Both the position numbers and the translations under genes were made by a program. Of a stretch of 64,000 nt of DNA, positions 35,874-49,030 are shown in pieces (the stretch's first letter is position 1; every line of letters begins with the position of its first letter). The notes beneath the pieces were generated by a model. It was not told where the DNA came from, made no database searches, and saw only the letters and a program-made list of their open reading frames with translations. The DNA comes from Owenia fusiformis (Eukaryota > Annelida > Polychaeta > Sabellida > Oweniidae). The stretch lies in NCBI GenBank assembly GCA_903813345.2, contig CAIIXF020000002.1, positions 5,866,001 to 5,930,000 of the forward strand, written 5' to 3'.

Positions 35874-38402
35874 CATGATATTGGTTAATACGCCAGGAAT
35901 CAACATAATATTATTCGAAACGTTATTAGAAAATTTTGAATCCGCCATTTTTGTTTATCGATTTGGACCAATCAGAGGTGTATGTCATCTCAATACAGGT
36001 TTACATTATAAGCGTATGTCATCTTTGAACTCTGGGGTTAATCCCCCTCTTGTGAATAGTTGTACGCAACAAAAAAAATCCAAGATGGCTGCCACTTTAA
36101 AAATGGCAGGAATTTTTCGTGAAAATCTTAGATTTTTCATTTAAAACCAAAGTAATACATATTATTGTTTGAAATGTTGGTAGTATATTCACAATACCTA
36201 TCTATTCATATATGAATTCCGAGTTTTTCATAGTGTTCCCCATGTTGTTTCTCCATTGAAAAATCTCATACTATCCATTGGTTTCAGTACATTTTTGGTT
36301 ATCCAAATTCAGTATCTTTAAAGTCCCTGTGTGGAGCAATCAATTTTTCCTTTTAGGAAATAGAACATGTCTCAAATCACATTCTTATTATGCATTCAAC
36401 AATACAATAAAAGGCTGTATTTTTGGTGAAAATTAGGTCATTATATCCACTTCTCTTGAAGATGACAGACGTGACAGAGGGTCTAAAAGATACACCCATG
36501 TTCATGATCATGATCAGAAAATATTTAACATGTTTAATATTCAAGTTAGAATTGTCTGAAATTGTTTTGTAACCTAATACGTCCTCCTTTCAATAAAATC
36601 TGAGCCCGGTTTAAGCACGGTATATTTTTTAAACAACCCGGATTTTTAAAATAAATCAACCCGGAATTTTGAAATTCTTAGGTAGAGAACTACAGCGTAT
36701 GTGTATTCATGACCTGTTGAGCTTAGACAACCCAAATGTAAAGACTGTGTAGGTGAGCTTACATGTATCTAGGCGTAAGCCACTAGGATATATCCTGCCT
36801 TGCTAGAATTGATTATATAAGTGCACCTTATATTGACCTTATAACATTGAACTAGATAATATTATATATTGTAAGTTATTTGACAAAAGAGATGACTTTA
36901 TTCATTTATTTATTTATCTTTATTTATTTACTATAATTATCTAAGCACTACATTTATAGGATTAGCACTAAAGTATATCAGTCACAATTATCAAAAATTG
37001 GAAAAAAAATTAAAGAAAATGTACAATTTATAATAGTTGAGTAAAGCAAGAAATACAATTTGTAAATAAAATGCTAATTCTTGTAGAGTACGAAAATATA
37101 CAACAAATACCTGCACAAATATATAAGTCAAAAAGTGACATTACAAACATTGTAATACAATGTGGAGAAATAACAGTATATGCTTACATGGCTCAATAAC
37201 AATTAATAAATGCATATTCCTGTTATAGAGTAATGAAAACATGGATTTTTCAACAGGACATAAAATCATATTGGTGCCTCTTTAAAAACATTTTGACACT
37301 ATTGCAGAGAAACTAAAGTGTGAGATCATTACTGGAGCACCAAAATACTTAAATATAATCAACGAACAAAACATTAAACTCCGTGAAATAATATTTTAGC
37401 TCTTTATAATTTAAATGAATTATGTATTTATTTACATAAACGTTTATAGTACATACAATGAATATATTTGTCCTGTAAAGCATTTCGTAACAAAGATGAA
37501 TGGTAGGCTACTAAATGCACTTTTTAGTCTTTTGCCACCAGAAGGTATTTCGAATAATACTGTTTGGGCGAAGGTTGGCAATGTATTCTCACAACCCTAG
37601 AGTCAATATGCTTCATAATGTTGGCATCCCTTTTTGACGCAGGAACATCCGGATTCTAGAGACTCAAAAATGATCCGGTTCCATAGCAATGCTTATGGAT
37701 ATGAATGGAAATCATTGAAGTGACTTGATGGTCGTCGATTGTCGATACGTATCAAATGATAGTATGGTTCTACTACCGCGGACCCATACGCGTCAAATCA
37801 GATTCCATACTGGCAAGGAGATCGCTAGAAATGAAAAGTGATGGGGCATTTTTATTAATATAAAAGGTGCTCTTATTATATGCGACGGTTCTCTGACATT
37901 TAGGCAAATAAAATCGCATGCAAAATGGCATACAAAATACTTGAAGAAAAATGTTTCAAACCACCAATACCCTGCACGCAGCATCATGATAAACCATGAC
38001 ACCTCAAATCTTCGCAGCCCTGAGATTGTTTCAGGTGAAACAGAAAGATGCTATGAGTATCAGAATGGCACGCAGAGTCTTGTTATAAACTAAAGAGGAA
38101 GCTCTCTTTTAAGAAGTGAAGTCGAACGAATGCAAAGGATAATTACCGCCAACAGCTTAACTGCGCTTTGAAGAAAAAATTATGCATACGTGATGATGAT
38201 AGAAAAAGGACCTAATACTTTATGATGCCTGAGAGAAAAAGGAAACAAAACTTACAAAATTAATTTCAATTTAAGAATTTTTATAACATTTTAATTTGTC
38301 AGGAAAAGCTACAAGCTATGGGTGCAGAAAAAACAACAAATTTTCAAAATTGTAAAACGTACGTTTATACCATGTGAAACATCAGAAATACTACGGAAAC
38401 AG
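35874..38402. other. Intergenic, nothing recognised
   Basis: No gene is supported. A run of short 'tttattta' words lies at 36898-36935, possibly the reversed tail of a retroposon. The ORFs present are short and not protein-like. Confidence 0.45.
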
Positions 38403-38783
38403 TTTAAAGAGAGAATCAGATCTAGCAAGCAGCCTCACAAAAAATTGTTTCAATTTTAGAATATTTCTGGTTTGTGTCATTCTTTTTTCATGTCTATTTT
38501 CTAAAAATCCCATAAGTGCACATATTATTTCAGGAAAACTAAAGATTGTTACAATAATGTTTTATTTTTCTACAAGAATGGTTACCATTCTTATTATTTG
38601 GGAGAATTTGAACATTTTTCACCCATTTTTGCACTTTGAATCCATAAAAACTTCACCAATTTATAACATATCATGAATCTTTTGGGAGATATTGTATTTG
38701 ATATTGTAAGGAATAGATTGGTAGGTCAATTGTACATGTTGCTTGTAATTTTGTCACCCCCATAGATCTGATTCTGCCTTTAA
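38403..38783 (+). mobile_element. MITE family I, complete copy (~380 bp)
   Basis: It has inverted ends: 'tttaaagagagaatcagatct' in shortened form on the left, and 'agatctgattctgccttta' on the right. The internal 'aagaatggttaccattctta' is itself palindromic. Matching copies lie at 1-256 (reverse) and 8689-8960 (truncated). Confidence 0.75.
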
Positions 38784-40297
38784 GAGGATATGGAAATTTC
38801 TTTCAATGCAGTTCACCTTTCAGACATTTTTTATGGTCACACACTCAAAGAAGATGACTATAAGAAATATAATTAAGGAGAATTGATGATGGAATTTAGC
38901 ATACAAATAAAACCTATAGTATTTTGATTTCGAATAACTTTCAAATTACTTTTTCACCAAGTAGAAGTAGCAACTAATTGTTTTGTAAGTCATGCCAAGT
39001 TAAGAAATATATAAACAAACGCTTTATGGAATACTCGTACTAGTAATTGTATTTTTGTATGTATGTTCTGAATGAGCAAGTATTAAATTAGCCTTGCCTA
39101 AGTCGGTGTCTTTTTTATTTATTTTTGGGAATTTTTTTTCACCTGAAATAATTCAAGATCAGATAAATAAAAAATACCGACTTGAGCAAAGCTAGTAGTT
39201 AATGCTCAAAATGATATGAATGAGGGAACAAATGGCGGTAGTGTGAAATACATATTTTTAAAAATAGGTAAGTAACAATATAATCACTTCGATTTCAAAT
39301 GAGTACTGACATTTAAAAAAATAATGTTTATAGGGTCTAAATCTGTTTTTGTCTTTCAATTCAATCCATTAAATCATCTTATGACTTAAAACAAACAGCT
39401 TTAATATTGTTGTACTTATTATGATAAAATGCATATGATGTGAGATACAAGTGAGATTTCAGGTATATAACATCGGGATATATCATATCTTGGGGTAGCG
39501 GGACATACATATTTACATCCCGCTACAAATATTAGGGTTAATTATGTCCACATTTGGTATTTCCACGACATATATTTCATTCGAAAGGTTTCAGTTTTTC
39601 AGTACTACTTTACAAACATTCTACCTTACTAACGCGAACACTGACTCTGCTCTTGACCCCAGCTTTTTTCGCTTTGACGCCAGTCTGCATACTTCCTGCG
39701 AGATGTACCCAAATACATCCAGCTGCAGCAATTCATTAACGTAATTCAAAGTGAAAATATTGCTGTGTAACTTTGCTCGATCAGATTGATACACCGCCTT
39801 TATCTAAAATAACATTTCAAAATATGTCATCAGTGTAGCTGAATGTAGCTAGTAGTAGTTAGTTATACGAGGGGCATTTGAAAAGCTAGGAAAGAACAAC
39901 AGGTTCATTTAACAGACTATTGGTCCACTTAGACTTTTTCTGAAAAACTCATTCTTCCATTTACTTTTAAAACCAATTGCAAGTTGTAGATAAACCTTTC
40001 TTCTTGAGATGTGCGATTTCAAAAAGTGGCATAAGTTCTCAGTTTCTTTGAAAAATTGGCAGTAAGAACCCCTATTACAAGGCTGTCTGAATATGGGTAC
40101 ACATTATGTTTACCATCAAAATAATATCAATCCTTATCATTATATAGAATTTAATATATGGAACATATGGCATACAAGTATTCGGAGAAATTGACAAAAT
40201 CTAGCGATGTAGTTTACCTATGCAAATCTAGAAAACATTGTCATTTTTCGTTCACTTTGTTATCAAGTTTTAGCATGGTGCTCATTCCCTTTCATTG

Positions 40298-40436
40298 AAA
40301 AGTTAACTGTCAGCCCAAACTCCCACAAAAAATATATTGAAACTGTATAATGCAGAGACTGTAAAGTAGCTTCTCTGCAAATATCATTTTTGTGGGAGTT
40401 TGGGCTCACCACTAAAACTTAACTTTTGTGATGAAA
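40298..40436. repeat. ~140 bp inverted repeat
   Basis: 'cagcccaaactcccacaaaa' on the left pairs with 'ttttgtgggagtttgggct' on the right. Outer arms 'aaaagttaact' and 'acttaactttt' also pair. It is a small palindromic element inside the mariner-like one. Confidence 0.7.
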
Positions 40437-41712
40437 ATAAGCCTGACTGGTTTATGTTTTCAATATGGCTGCTAACCTGGGCATACATGTACATTACATA
40501 ACTGCGTGTACAGATTAGGCCATCCAAAATTAATTATATGTTGGCATTCTGATGAAGAGCCTTATATTAAAAACTACAAAACCTTCATTTATTTAAAGGG
40601 TTTTATATATTATTAAAGAGTGAAAATGCAATAACACATTGTGCCAAAGCAAGTAACACACCTCTTGAGTTCAGATGACCTTGTTAATGAAGTTTACATA
40701 CATGTAGTATTTAATCAAAATCTTGGAACTCATTTCGCTACAATATAATCCAAGATCACAATTCCCTTTGTCATTTATATACATTACAAGTAGAGAGTAC
40801 ATGGGGACATTTTGTTTTTTCTGAAAACATAGAATTTAGTGACATTATTATAAGAAAATCTTTGAATGGCCTAAATGTTTTTCTAAATAGGGAATAAGTA
40901 GAAATTATTTTAGGCAATCATTTGAGTGTCATGCAATTCATACATTATGCTGCCTTATATTTTATGATATATATTGAGAGAGGATTTCTCTGAATTATTT
41001 GTGCTTCAAATACGGGAACTGCAAATTAGCAAATAACTTTAAAAGTATGTGTACATTCAAACATTTTAATTTCAAATGCCAAATAAAATGCCAAATGCCA
41101 ATGGGCATTTAGTAAAAGTGACCCTATAACTATTTAGAATATGGCAAACATGTTTAGAAAACTGGCGAGAAGCAATTGAAAAAAGAAAAATCCATTCTTT
41201 TTGAAGTGCCCTTGTGTGCATTTAATTTCAGTCATTTTATCCTAATTGCCCATGGGCATTTAAAATAATAATCACATCCCAACTCTTAAAACATGCTTAG
41301 GATACTGTTAGAGTCTCAAAAGGCAACAAGAAGATTCATTTTTGAAACAAGAAAATTTAGTCCCCCTAAAAATGCCCATATCGGTATTTATTCGCAAGAT
41401 TTTCAGGTAATTGCCCGTGATAATTTATAAAAAAAAATTTTATTTCTATTCACATGACTTTTTATCAGTCACAATCAAAATAAAGCCAATTGCTCTCATT
41501 TCTTGGATTAGAAACAGTCAAATTTTGACAAAAATAGCAACTCTCAAAGTTGACCTTTAAACCACCCTAGTGTCAAGGTCAAATGTCAAAACTCTCAGAA
41601 ATCACATTTTAAGTAATGAGTCATACTTCCTCTTCAACTCCATGTCAATATATACTTGTTTTGTAGGGGGCTAAAAGAGGGGTTTACCGCCACCTGTCCT
41701 TTGTATTTGTAT

Positions 41713-43720
41713 GCTAGGAAAAAGGCCAAACCTGAACTTCGCGAGACATAAATGGCGACCATTTTGAAAATAGGCGAGCTTTTCAACCAGGAGTCATAGG
41801 GGAGTTTACTGTATTGATGTTGAACAAAAATAACTTAAAACGGGAATCCTATCGATGGATAGACATGCGCTGAGCGAGTTTACTCGCTTTGACGTCACAT
41901 TCCAGATAGACGATGGGCGAGTTTACTCGCTTGATAATGTTGAAAGTGTTTGCAAAAAGTCATAAGTCTTTAGCTCAAATAATTTGCCGCTATTCTTCTC
42001 AAAATGTGATTGCTGATGGTGTTGTTAACATTCATACATCACATTTTTACAAGATAAGTTAAATAGACACACTTATTAAAGGGTTCCGATTAGCATCCCG
42101 TATAAAAACAATATGGCGGCTCCAGGCGAATCAACTGGATCAGGTCCATTTTTAAGAAATAAGGGGAGTTCTGTAAAATCCAGTTTATTGAAATTGTCTT
42201 TGAGATAAAGTTATCCGTTTATAATGATTTTGAAAACGTTATCCAAAGAGTGATTGCGTTCAAAGAATACATGTACAACAGCCAATATAAATCCTTGTAT
42301 TAGAAACCGGGTTCGGTCTTGCTTTGTTTCATTTGTAGGATATTTCATATGCCAAGCTGTGTGCTATTACGTTATGGGGAAATTTAGATGCCAATTTTTC
42401 CTTGTTATACACAAATAGAAGATCCTGAAACTTCACCCATAAATGTGGAATTGATTTGTCAAAATAAAAATCACCTTTTTATAAATGTGTGACGATCTAT
42501 AATATACTTATGCAATATAACAGTTAGAGGTGTTGACACAACGACCTCGAACCTGTGAACCCTTGAGTATTATTCCGCGATCGGGCCTTTTATACTAAAC
42601 GGTGAGCAACACCAGACACGAGCGTTCGATTTGCTAAACGATATGCGTCACCCTTTAATGAAACAAAAACAATTTTTTAAACTTTTTATTTCGAAAATAT
42701 TGACCGGAAGTTCGAAACCAGAAGTGATCGGAAGTGAACATTTTTTTATTTTTTGGATTTAATTGAAGAATACTCATCAAATATGAGGAAATCGATCACA
42801 ATGTATGATCAGGTGATGATATTAGAGGTAAATCTATCATTTTAATTTGTTAAAAATGAAGGAAATATCATTGATATGTGGGTAAATTGTGATTAGAATT
42901 TTTTGAAAATTTTCAGACAAATCTCTGTCATAAACTTTGACTTCAAGTCAATGTAAAGGGTTAGATTACCCCTTCATAACTTTCAATGCTTTTCATGGCA
43001 TTTTTACTAACTTAGCTACCATATTGCATCCATATGATACATGCATATGCATCATACTTCTGGTATGATCAGGTTCTATATGCATGTCTGAAAAAGGAAT
43101 CAATCCCCAAACAAGTCAGTCTCCACGGAATGCACGTCCAAAAGAAATGAGCGCTCTAAGGGTTTTAAGGCAAATTGTCCAAAAGTGGATTTCGCGAGAA
43201 AGATGGACAAATCAATGTTAACTAAAATGGCTGAAAAATGAAAATAAAAAAAATGGATATAATTTTTTTGCCGATTTTTGTAACAAAATTATTTCATACA
43301 ACTACTCTTTACAGTGACATGGGTTTTTACAATGCAGGATCCTGAAATTATTTGTAAAGCTAGGAAAAGGGCCAAAAAAGAATTTCGCGATACAAATATG
43401 GCGACCATTTTAAAAATAGACGAGCTTTTGAATCAGGAGTCATATAGGAGTTTTCTGTATTGTTGCTGAACAAAAATAACTTAAAACGTGAATCCTATCG
43501 ACACAGGTTTTAAAGCACATGGTCCAAAAGTGATTTTCTTGAGACAAAAATGGCGGGCTTTTGAACCAGGAGTCATAGGGGAGTTTTCTATTTTGATGTT
43601 GAACAAAAATAACTTAAAACGGGAATCCTATTGACAGAGAATTTGAAACGGGCTAATTATTGACAGACGGACGGACAGACAGACGGACAAGTGAGCGATT
43701 GCAATAGCTCACCATGTGAG
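41713..43720 (+). repeat. Three copies of a ~140 bp module and a GGAC-rich tract
   Basis: Modules begin near 41713, 43371 and 43530. Each contains 'atggcg', 'gagcttttgaa'-like and 'caggagtcata' words, then 'gaacaaaaataacttaaaac' and 'gaatcctat'. The last is followed by a 'gacggacagac' tract and 'gcgattgcaatagctcacca', a repeat end that I associate with mollusc genomes from memory, not from a search. Confidence 0.65.
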
Positions 43721-43766
43721 CTAAAATTAGAGCAAAAAGAAACGAACTTTTCAAATGCCCCTCGTA

Positions 43767-45999
43767 TATGAATCGGGTGTCCGGAAATATGCAAATTGAC
43801 GACGTTTTTCACGGTGACTATCCAGGCCCCGTATATCGCGACTAATTTGACAATTAATTCAAAGAATATTCCTCATTTCTTAACTAGTTCAGAATATACA
43901 GTCAGTGTTGATCACCACATAAATAAGTGTGGTCAACTTGTCAATGTGCCAGGCTGGAGCCCTGCCAACCAATCAGTGTTTTGGATTTTGCACACTGGTT
44001 TCATACAGATTGTACTTTTTTTTGTTTGATTAACTTTATTGAACTAGTACCAATAATCACCAAACACAATCATCTCCCTATCAAAACAGATTTATTAGCC
44101 ATTGGTTCAGTTAATGGTATCTATCATTAATCTCATCTCAACCTATCGTATAAAACAGTTGTCAGCTGTGACAGAAATATACTATATGTATTAACTGGTG
44201 ATTTTAAACAATAAGTTGACAAAAATCTAGGACCATTTGCAATCGCGAAAAGCATTAGAGCTGCACATAAAAGAGTTATACAAGATAATTATCCCATGAC
44301 TAGGTGGTATGGCATAAACTGTTATTTTATCCGTAAACTATGCTGATCAAGACTATGGATTATCATGCTATATCATTGGTGCAGCAAAATATCATTTTTG
44401 GGAGATGGTGCACACAGCACTGCAACTTAGAAGAGATCTTTTGATGCACCAAGCTACCAAGCCACTTGGTATTTTCTACATGAGTGATGTGCTAAGGCTG
44501 TCAAAAATGATTTTATTGCTCCATCCCAATTGTTTGCCCTCCCCCAGTGATCATAGTTTTTTAAATCGCTATTAGACTACTACTCAAAATAATAAACAAA
44601 TGCTGCCTCCGCTAAAAACGTTAAAAATTGATAATGGAAAATGATTGTTTTGAGTGGAGGATGTTCACGCCTTTTCATTAACTTCGTATTCAGAAGTATG
44701 ATTGGCAATTGTCACTGCTTGCGCTGGTTCTTTTTATCTGAGAATAAGAAGTAGTTTTCGGTTAAATAACAAATTGTGCGGAAACATTGAAACTTGTAAA
44801 AATGACCTGTTCCACCTCATTGTACAATATAGTCGATGACAGGCTGTGATAATGATAGTGACAATTATGTTTCCACAAAACATTATATGTTTGAATGTTC
44901 ATTTTATATTAATAGTAAACCAACCATCGTATTTGCAAATGTTTTGAGGATATATTAAAGTATACATTGGTGATATTACACCACATTAAAATATTTTACT
45001 TCTATGATCATTTGAGTAATATGACATATGAACTGAAATATGACACAATGGAGTACGAAATAAAATTTAGTTGAAATATATTATATATTTCTTTTGAAGT
45101 GCTTATTCGGGTAGTAAACCTTAATTATATCTCTATTATTAATGCATATAAATAGCACATTGACAATATAATTCACTTATGAGCCAACCACAAGCAAATT
45201 CTCTAAAATGTCCCCAAAAATCTGCAAAATCAATCAAATATGGTTTATTTTTACTTTTTATAGTTAATCAGACTGTTTGTACTAAAACAAATTTAAAAAA
45301 AATCTTTTTAATTTTAAAATCTTTTTTCTGCAAAAAACACATTTTTTCACCCAGAACCACATTTTGACACCTATTTATTCTTGTTAAATCTCAGTACCAA
45401 TTTAGGAAACCTTTACCTTTCAATTGGTAAACATGAATTGCCGGCTCGTCAAAATATAAGATGTCATGATTCTTTCAACCCTCTGATTCTAGTCTATATG
45501 AAGTACATGTATACATGTGTTAGTTTTTTTGAAATCGAGAGAAATATGTAGCATAAAATGTAGGGATTATTAACAGTACGTTATAGATTTTCTGTGCCGA
45601 TTCTGAGACGATACGGTCGCCATACACCTGCAGTTAAAGCAAATGTGACTGAGACTTTACGGTACTTGCAGTCCACGTATGAGAATGATAGACCGTGTGA
45701 AAAAATCAATTTAAACTTAGAGCAAAAAACACAAAGCAAAAATATATTTTAGATGATTTGTGAATTCGTTCCTGGCAGAATGATAGAAATACATCATAAA
45801 TCGTACATGTTACATATCTATCGTTGACCTTTGATTTTTAACAGCAAAAATCATAAATGGACAATCTTGATTTTAACAGCAAAATGATGAAATATTGGAT
45901 GTGCCAATATGCTATCGTCGATCCTGTACATGTACTTGCAAATGCGACTTGATCTGTTGATGTACCTTTATCAGGTTGATTTGAACGATGGAAACTTAC
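43767..45999. other. Intergenic or intronic, unassigned
   Basis: This may hold downstream exons of the minus-strand VWA gene, but none is visible. Short plus-strand ORFs near 43796-44130 have a few Cys/His words but are frame-broken and were not called. Confidence 0.35.
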
Positions 46000-46145
46000 C
46001 ATGGCATTCCATTCATTTTTTGCAGCATCTAATATTGCACGACCTAGTTGCGCTTGGTTTACATCTTCACTTTGCACCAGTCTGAGGGCCACCTTGTGAG
46101 GCAATCCTATTATCATCAAATCTAGATCTGGTTTCAGTTTTGCAG
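46000..46145 (-). CDS. VWA-domain protein, third visible exon
   Basis: On the minus strand, acceptor 'tattttcaag' precedes 46145 and donor 'gtaagt' follows 46000 (ATG|gtaagt). The exon starts with 2 bases of a split codon and leaves in phase 0, so it joins the exon at 50254-50472. It encodes about 48 residues including LDLMIIGLPHKVALRLVQ and GRAILDAAKNEWNAM, consistent with the last strands and helix of a VWA fold. No later exon was found below 46000. Confidence 0.65.
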
Positions 46146-46480
46146 CTTGAAAATATGAATTATATCAACAAACTATAGTAAACCTACTATCACACCAAAC
46201 TAGTTTTCACTACGTTCTCGAAAACGGGCTTCAGCTGTGTACGAACGGACTGGACGTAATTAGAACAATTTGGGGTCTATTTACAAACTTCATCGAACGT
46301 ACTCGAACGAGTAGGTCCTCTAGAACTTAGAACATGCTCAAAATGTTCTCGTGGTCGATACATTCTACAATTAGAACGAGTGACAACGTACTAACGACGA
46401 GCTGGACACACTACGAACGGAACCGTCGTACTTCAATCCTACTAGGGACGAGTTGAACTGTCTGAGGACGTATTGAGAAC

Positions 46481-46998
46481 GGTGACAGGTCATCTCAACC
46501 CAAAGTGATCTCAACCCAGTCCAACTCAACCCCAAGTCAACTCAACCCCAGTAAAACTCAACCCCAAGTCAACTCAACCCTGTAAAACTCAACCCCAGTA
46601 AAACTCAACCCTATTCATTTGTGCAATGTCTAATTGAATTTAAGTCATTCATTTCTGAAAATCTAGCATTTTGCATGATATTTTGAATAGAAAGTTGTAA
46701 AAGTATTAAAAAAAACGGTTAAGCTTAAGGAGATTAACTCAGTATTAACTATAATCTAAAAAGACAGTGGTCTAAGAATGAAAATCACAAAAAGAATAAT
46801 CAAAATTATTTTTATGAAACAAACTTTCTTATAAGTTTATCAATATATAGAAATATAAGGGTTGAGTTTTACTGGGGTTGAGTTTTACAGGGTTGAATTG
46901 ACTTGGGGTTGAGATTAACTGGGGTTGACTTCACTTGGGGTTGGGTTGACTTGGGGTTGAGTTGGACTGGGTTGAGTTGACTTGGGGTCGAAATGACC
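46481..46998. repeat. Palindromic array of CTCAACCCC repeats
   Basis: The left half (46494-46612) is a tandem run of 'ctcaaccccagtaaaa' and 'ctcaaccccaagtcaa' units. The right half (46859-46990) is the complementary run ('ggggttgagttttact'). A unique ~245 bp AT-rich loop separates the halves. Outer words 'caggtcat' and 'atgacc' also pair. Confidence 0.8.
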
Positions 46999-47009
46999 AG
47001 GAAGCCAAT

Positions 47010-47265
47010 TGCAGACCTCTTAGACTTCCCTCAACGCGAACATCAGTTCTGACGTCGCGGACTACGTTCGTTGCACTATGTACACGTGGTTAGCGAACAC
47101 ACATCTCTGTGCGCGAGTGGAGAAATATGTTCGGGGGATGAAATAGTAGTGCGCGAATAAGGATTTAAAGTTCGCGATGTGAGAATCGTTGTTCAAGTGC
47201 AAGGAATGTAGTTCGCGACGTCAGAACTGATGTTTACGTTGATGGGAGTCTGGAAGGCCTGAATT
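47010..47265. repeat. ~255 bp palindromic element
   Basis: The left 'cgaacatcagttctgacgtc' pairs with the right 'gacgtcagaactgatgtt'. Outer 'gacttccctcaacg' pairs with 'cgttgatgggagtc'. It has no coding content. Confidence 0.7.
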
Positions 47266-47726
47266 AGGATTTTTCTGAGGAAATGCTAGTGCAATATATC
47301 TGAGTAGCTTTTCACCTTTTTATCGCAAAATTGGGATAAATCTGCCACCTGACTATGAATCAAATATCAGGTGTCTCATGAATGTTGCCCAAGCTACTCG
47401 ATAGACGAAAACATTGTCATTAACATATATATCTCCCTCAATGCATCGCTTCAAATTTTCATTGGTCCGTTCTAATTGAGATCCCGTGATTAAACCAAAT
47501 TCTCCCAACCTTGATTATCGTTTTGAAAAGTATTCGTGGAAACGCTTTTGCAGTGTGTCATAAGGACATATATTTTTATCGTGAAGACGAATGTCAAATA
47601 AACCCGAAATGATGTATTTAAAATCGAACCCTGTATATTCCGATGCGGAAAACCGGGTGTAAGAAATTGAATTCCAGAATTTGAGCTCTTCAACACTGGA
47701 GGAAAAACTAAAAGTCTATTGTTAAC

Positions 47727-48142
47727 CCCCCTATCACACCAAACTAGTTCTTACCCGTTCTTGCCAGTCCTACGAAAACGTCGTAAAACGGACTCAATCT
47801 GGCTGTGGTCGGGAAATATGTCTAAAATAATAAGCTACTTCGTTCATAAACAGTCTTCAATACGTCCATCTCGTTCGCAGTTCATTCAGGTCGCACCACA
47901 TCGGTGTGCAACGTCGTATAACGCGTCCCTTAGTCTAGAAGGTCATGATGACCTGATTACAGAACGGTATGGGCGCCATAGAATTTTGAATCGATTCAAA
48001 ATTCTAAATCACATTCCCCGTCCAGGAAAGTCCATGAAGTTCGTAAACAGACCGTAGAACGTTGTAGCTACGTTCATTTCGTTCGCACACAGTTTAAAGC
48101 CAGTTTTGAAGAACGCAGTGGCAACTTGCTTGGTGTGATAGT
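47727..48142. mobile_element. MITE family III copy B
   Basis: It starts 'ctatcacaccaaactagtt' (47731) and ends 'ggtgtgatag' (48141). It contains many 'cgttc' and 'acgtc' words like copy A, and an internal perfect palindrome, 'gaattttgaatcgattcaaaattc', at about 47981-48006. A 112-codon ORF across it is a by-product of the repeat. Confidence 0.65.
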
Positions 48143-48561
48143 AATATTTTTGCTGACTCGTTCATAAGCAGTCTTTAATACGTTCTTATCAGTTTTAACC
48201 CGTTTGCAATTAGTTCTACCTCGTTCTCAATACGTCCTCAGACAGTTCAACTCGTTGTTAAAACGTGCCTAGTAGGATTGAAGTACGACGGTTCCGTTTG
48301 TAGTACGCCCAGCTCGTCGTAAGTAGGTTGTCACTCGTTCTAATTGTAAAACGTGACGACCAATAGAACATTTTGAGCATGTTCTAAGTTCTAGAGGACC
48401 TACCCGTTCGAATATGTTCGATGAAGTTTGTAAATAGACCCCAAACGGTTCTAAGTACGTCCAGTCCGTTCGTACACAGATGAAGCCCGTTTTCGAGAAA
48501 GTAGTGAGAACTAGTTTGGTGTGATAGTAGGGTAACCCTTCCGACCTGGACGCACTAGGGT

Positions 48562-49030
48562 AACCCTACTATCACACCAAACTAGTTCTCACTACGTTCT
48601 CAAAAATGGGCTTAAACTGTGCACGAATTCGAACGGATTTGACGTACTAAGAACCCACTAAGAACCGTTTAGGATATGTTTACAAACTTCATGAAACTAC
48701 TCGAACTAGTAGGTCCTCCAGAACTTAGAGCATGCTCAATCAGAACTGCAATCAGAACGAGTGACAACGCACTTAAGACGACCTGGACGCACTGGGAACA
48801 CACTACGAACGGAAGTGTCGTACTTCAATCCTACTAGGGGATTATAAACGCGTTCTGCACGGATTAGGGGCACGATGTTTACTATTTTAGAACGAGTTCA
48901 ACCGTATGGAAATTTGATGGATACTTCAGTAACATATTAGGACGTATTGAGAACGAGGTACAACTAATTGTCAACTGGTTTAAACTGATTAAGGACGTAA
49001 TTGATCTGCTTGGATACGTTGTGTACGTTG
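48562..49030. mobile_element. MITE family III copy C (left end only)
   Basis: It starts 'ctactatcacaccaaactag' and follows the copy A left arm through 'ggtcctccagaacttagagc' and 'cttcaatcctactaggg'. The right terminus was not found. The sequence runs into another palindrome at about 49030. Confidence 0.6.

Larger units (their letters stand above)
39868..43764. mobile_element. ~3.9 kb Tc1/mariner-like element without visible transposase
   Basis: The termini cgaggggcatttgaaaag and its exact complement lie at the two ends, each next to a TA dinucleotide (39866-39867 and 43765-43766), as expected of Tc1/mariner elements. The inside holds a 140 bp inverted repeat (40298-40436), three copies of a ~140 bp module (41713, 43371 and 43530) and a GGAC-rich microsatellite (43661-43690). 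No transposase-like ORF was seen, so it is either a non-autonomous element or a decayed one filled by other repeats. Confidence 0.65.
46182..48533. mobile_element. MITE family III copy A, split by nested insertions
   Basis: The left arm (46182-46480) begins with 'ctatcacaccaaactagtt'. The right arm (about 48150-48533) ends with 'aactagtttggtgtgatag'. The arms are long inverted complements, with blocks such as 'ggtcctctagaacttagaac' and its complement. Between them sit a palindromic CTCAACCCC array (46481-46998), another palindrome (47010-47265), unassigned sequence, and family copy B (47727-48142). Confidence 0.7.

Noticed and set aside
43796-44130. Degenerate zinc-finger-like protein fragment
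   Set aside because: Cys/His words (for example HWFHTDC) appear in one frame, but the reading frame is broken and no domain can be traced.
47719-48057. 112-codon plus-strand ORF
   Set aside because: It coincides with a family III MITE copy and has no protein-like features.
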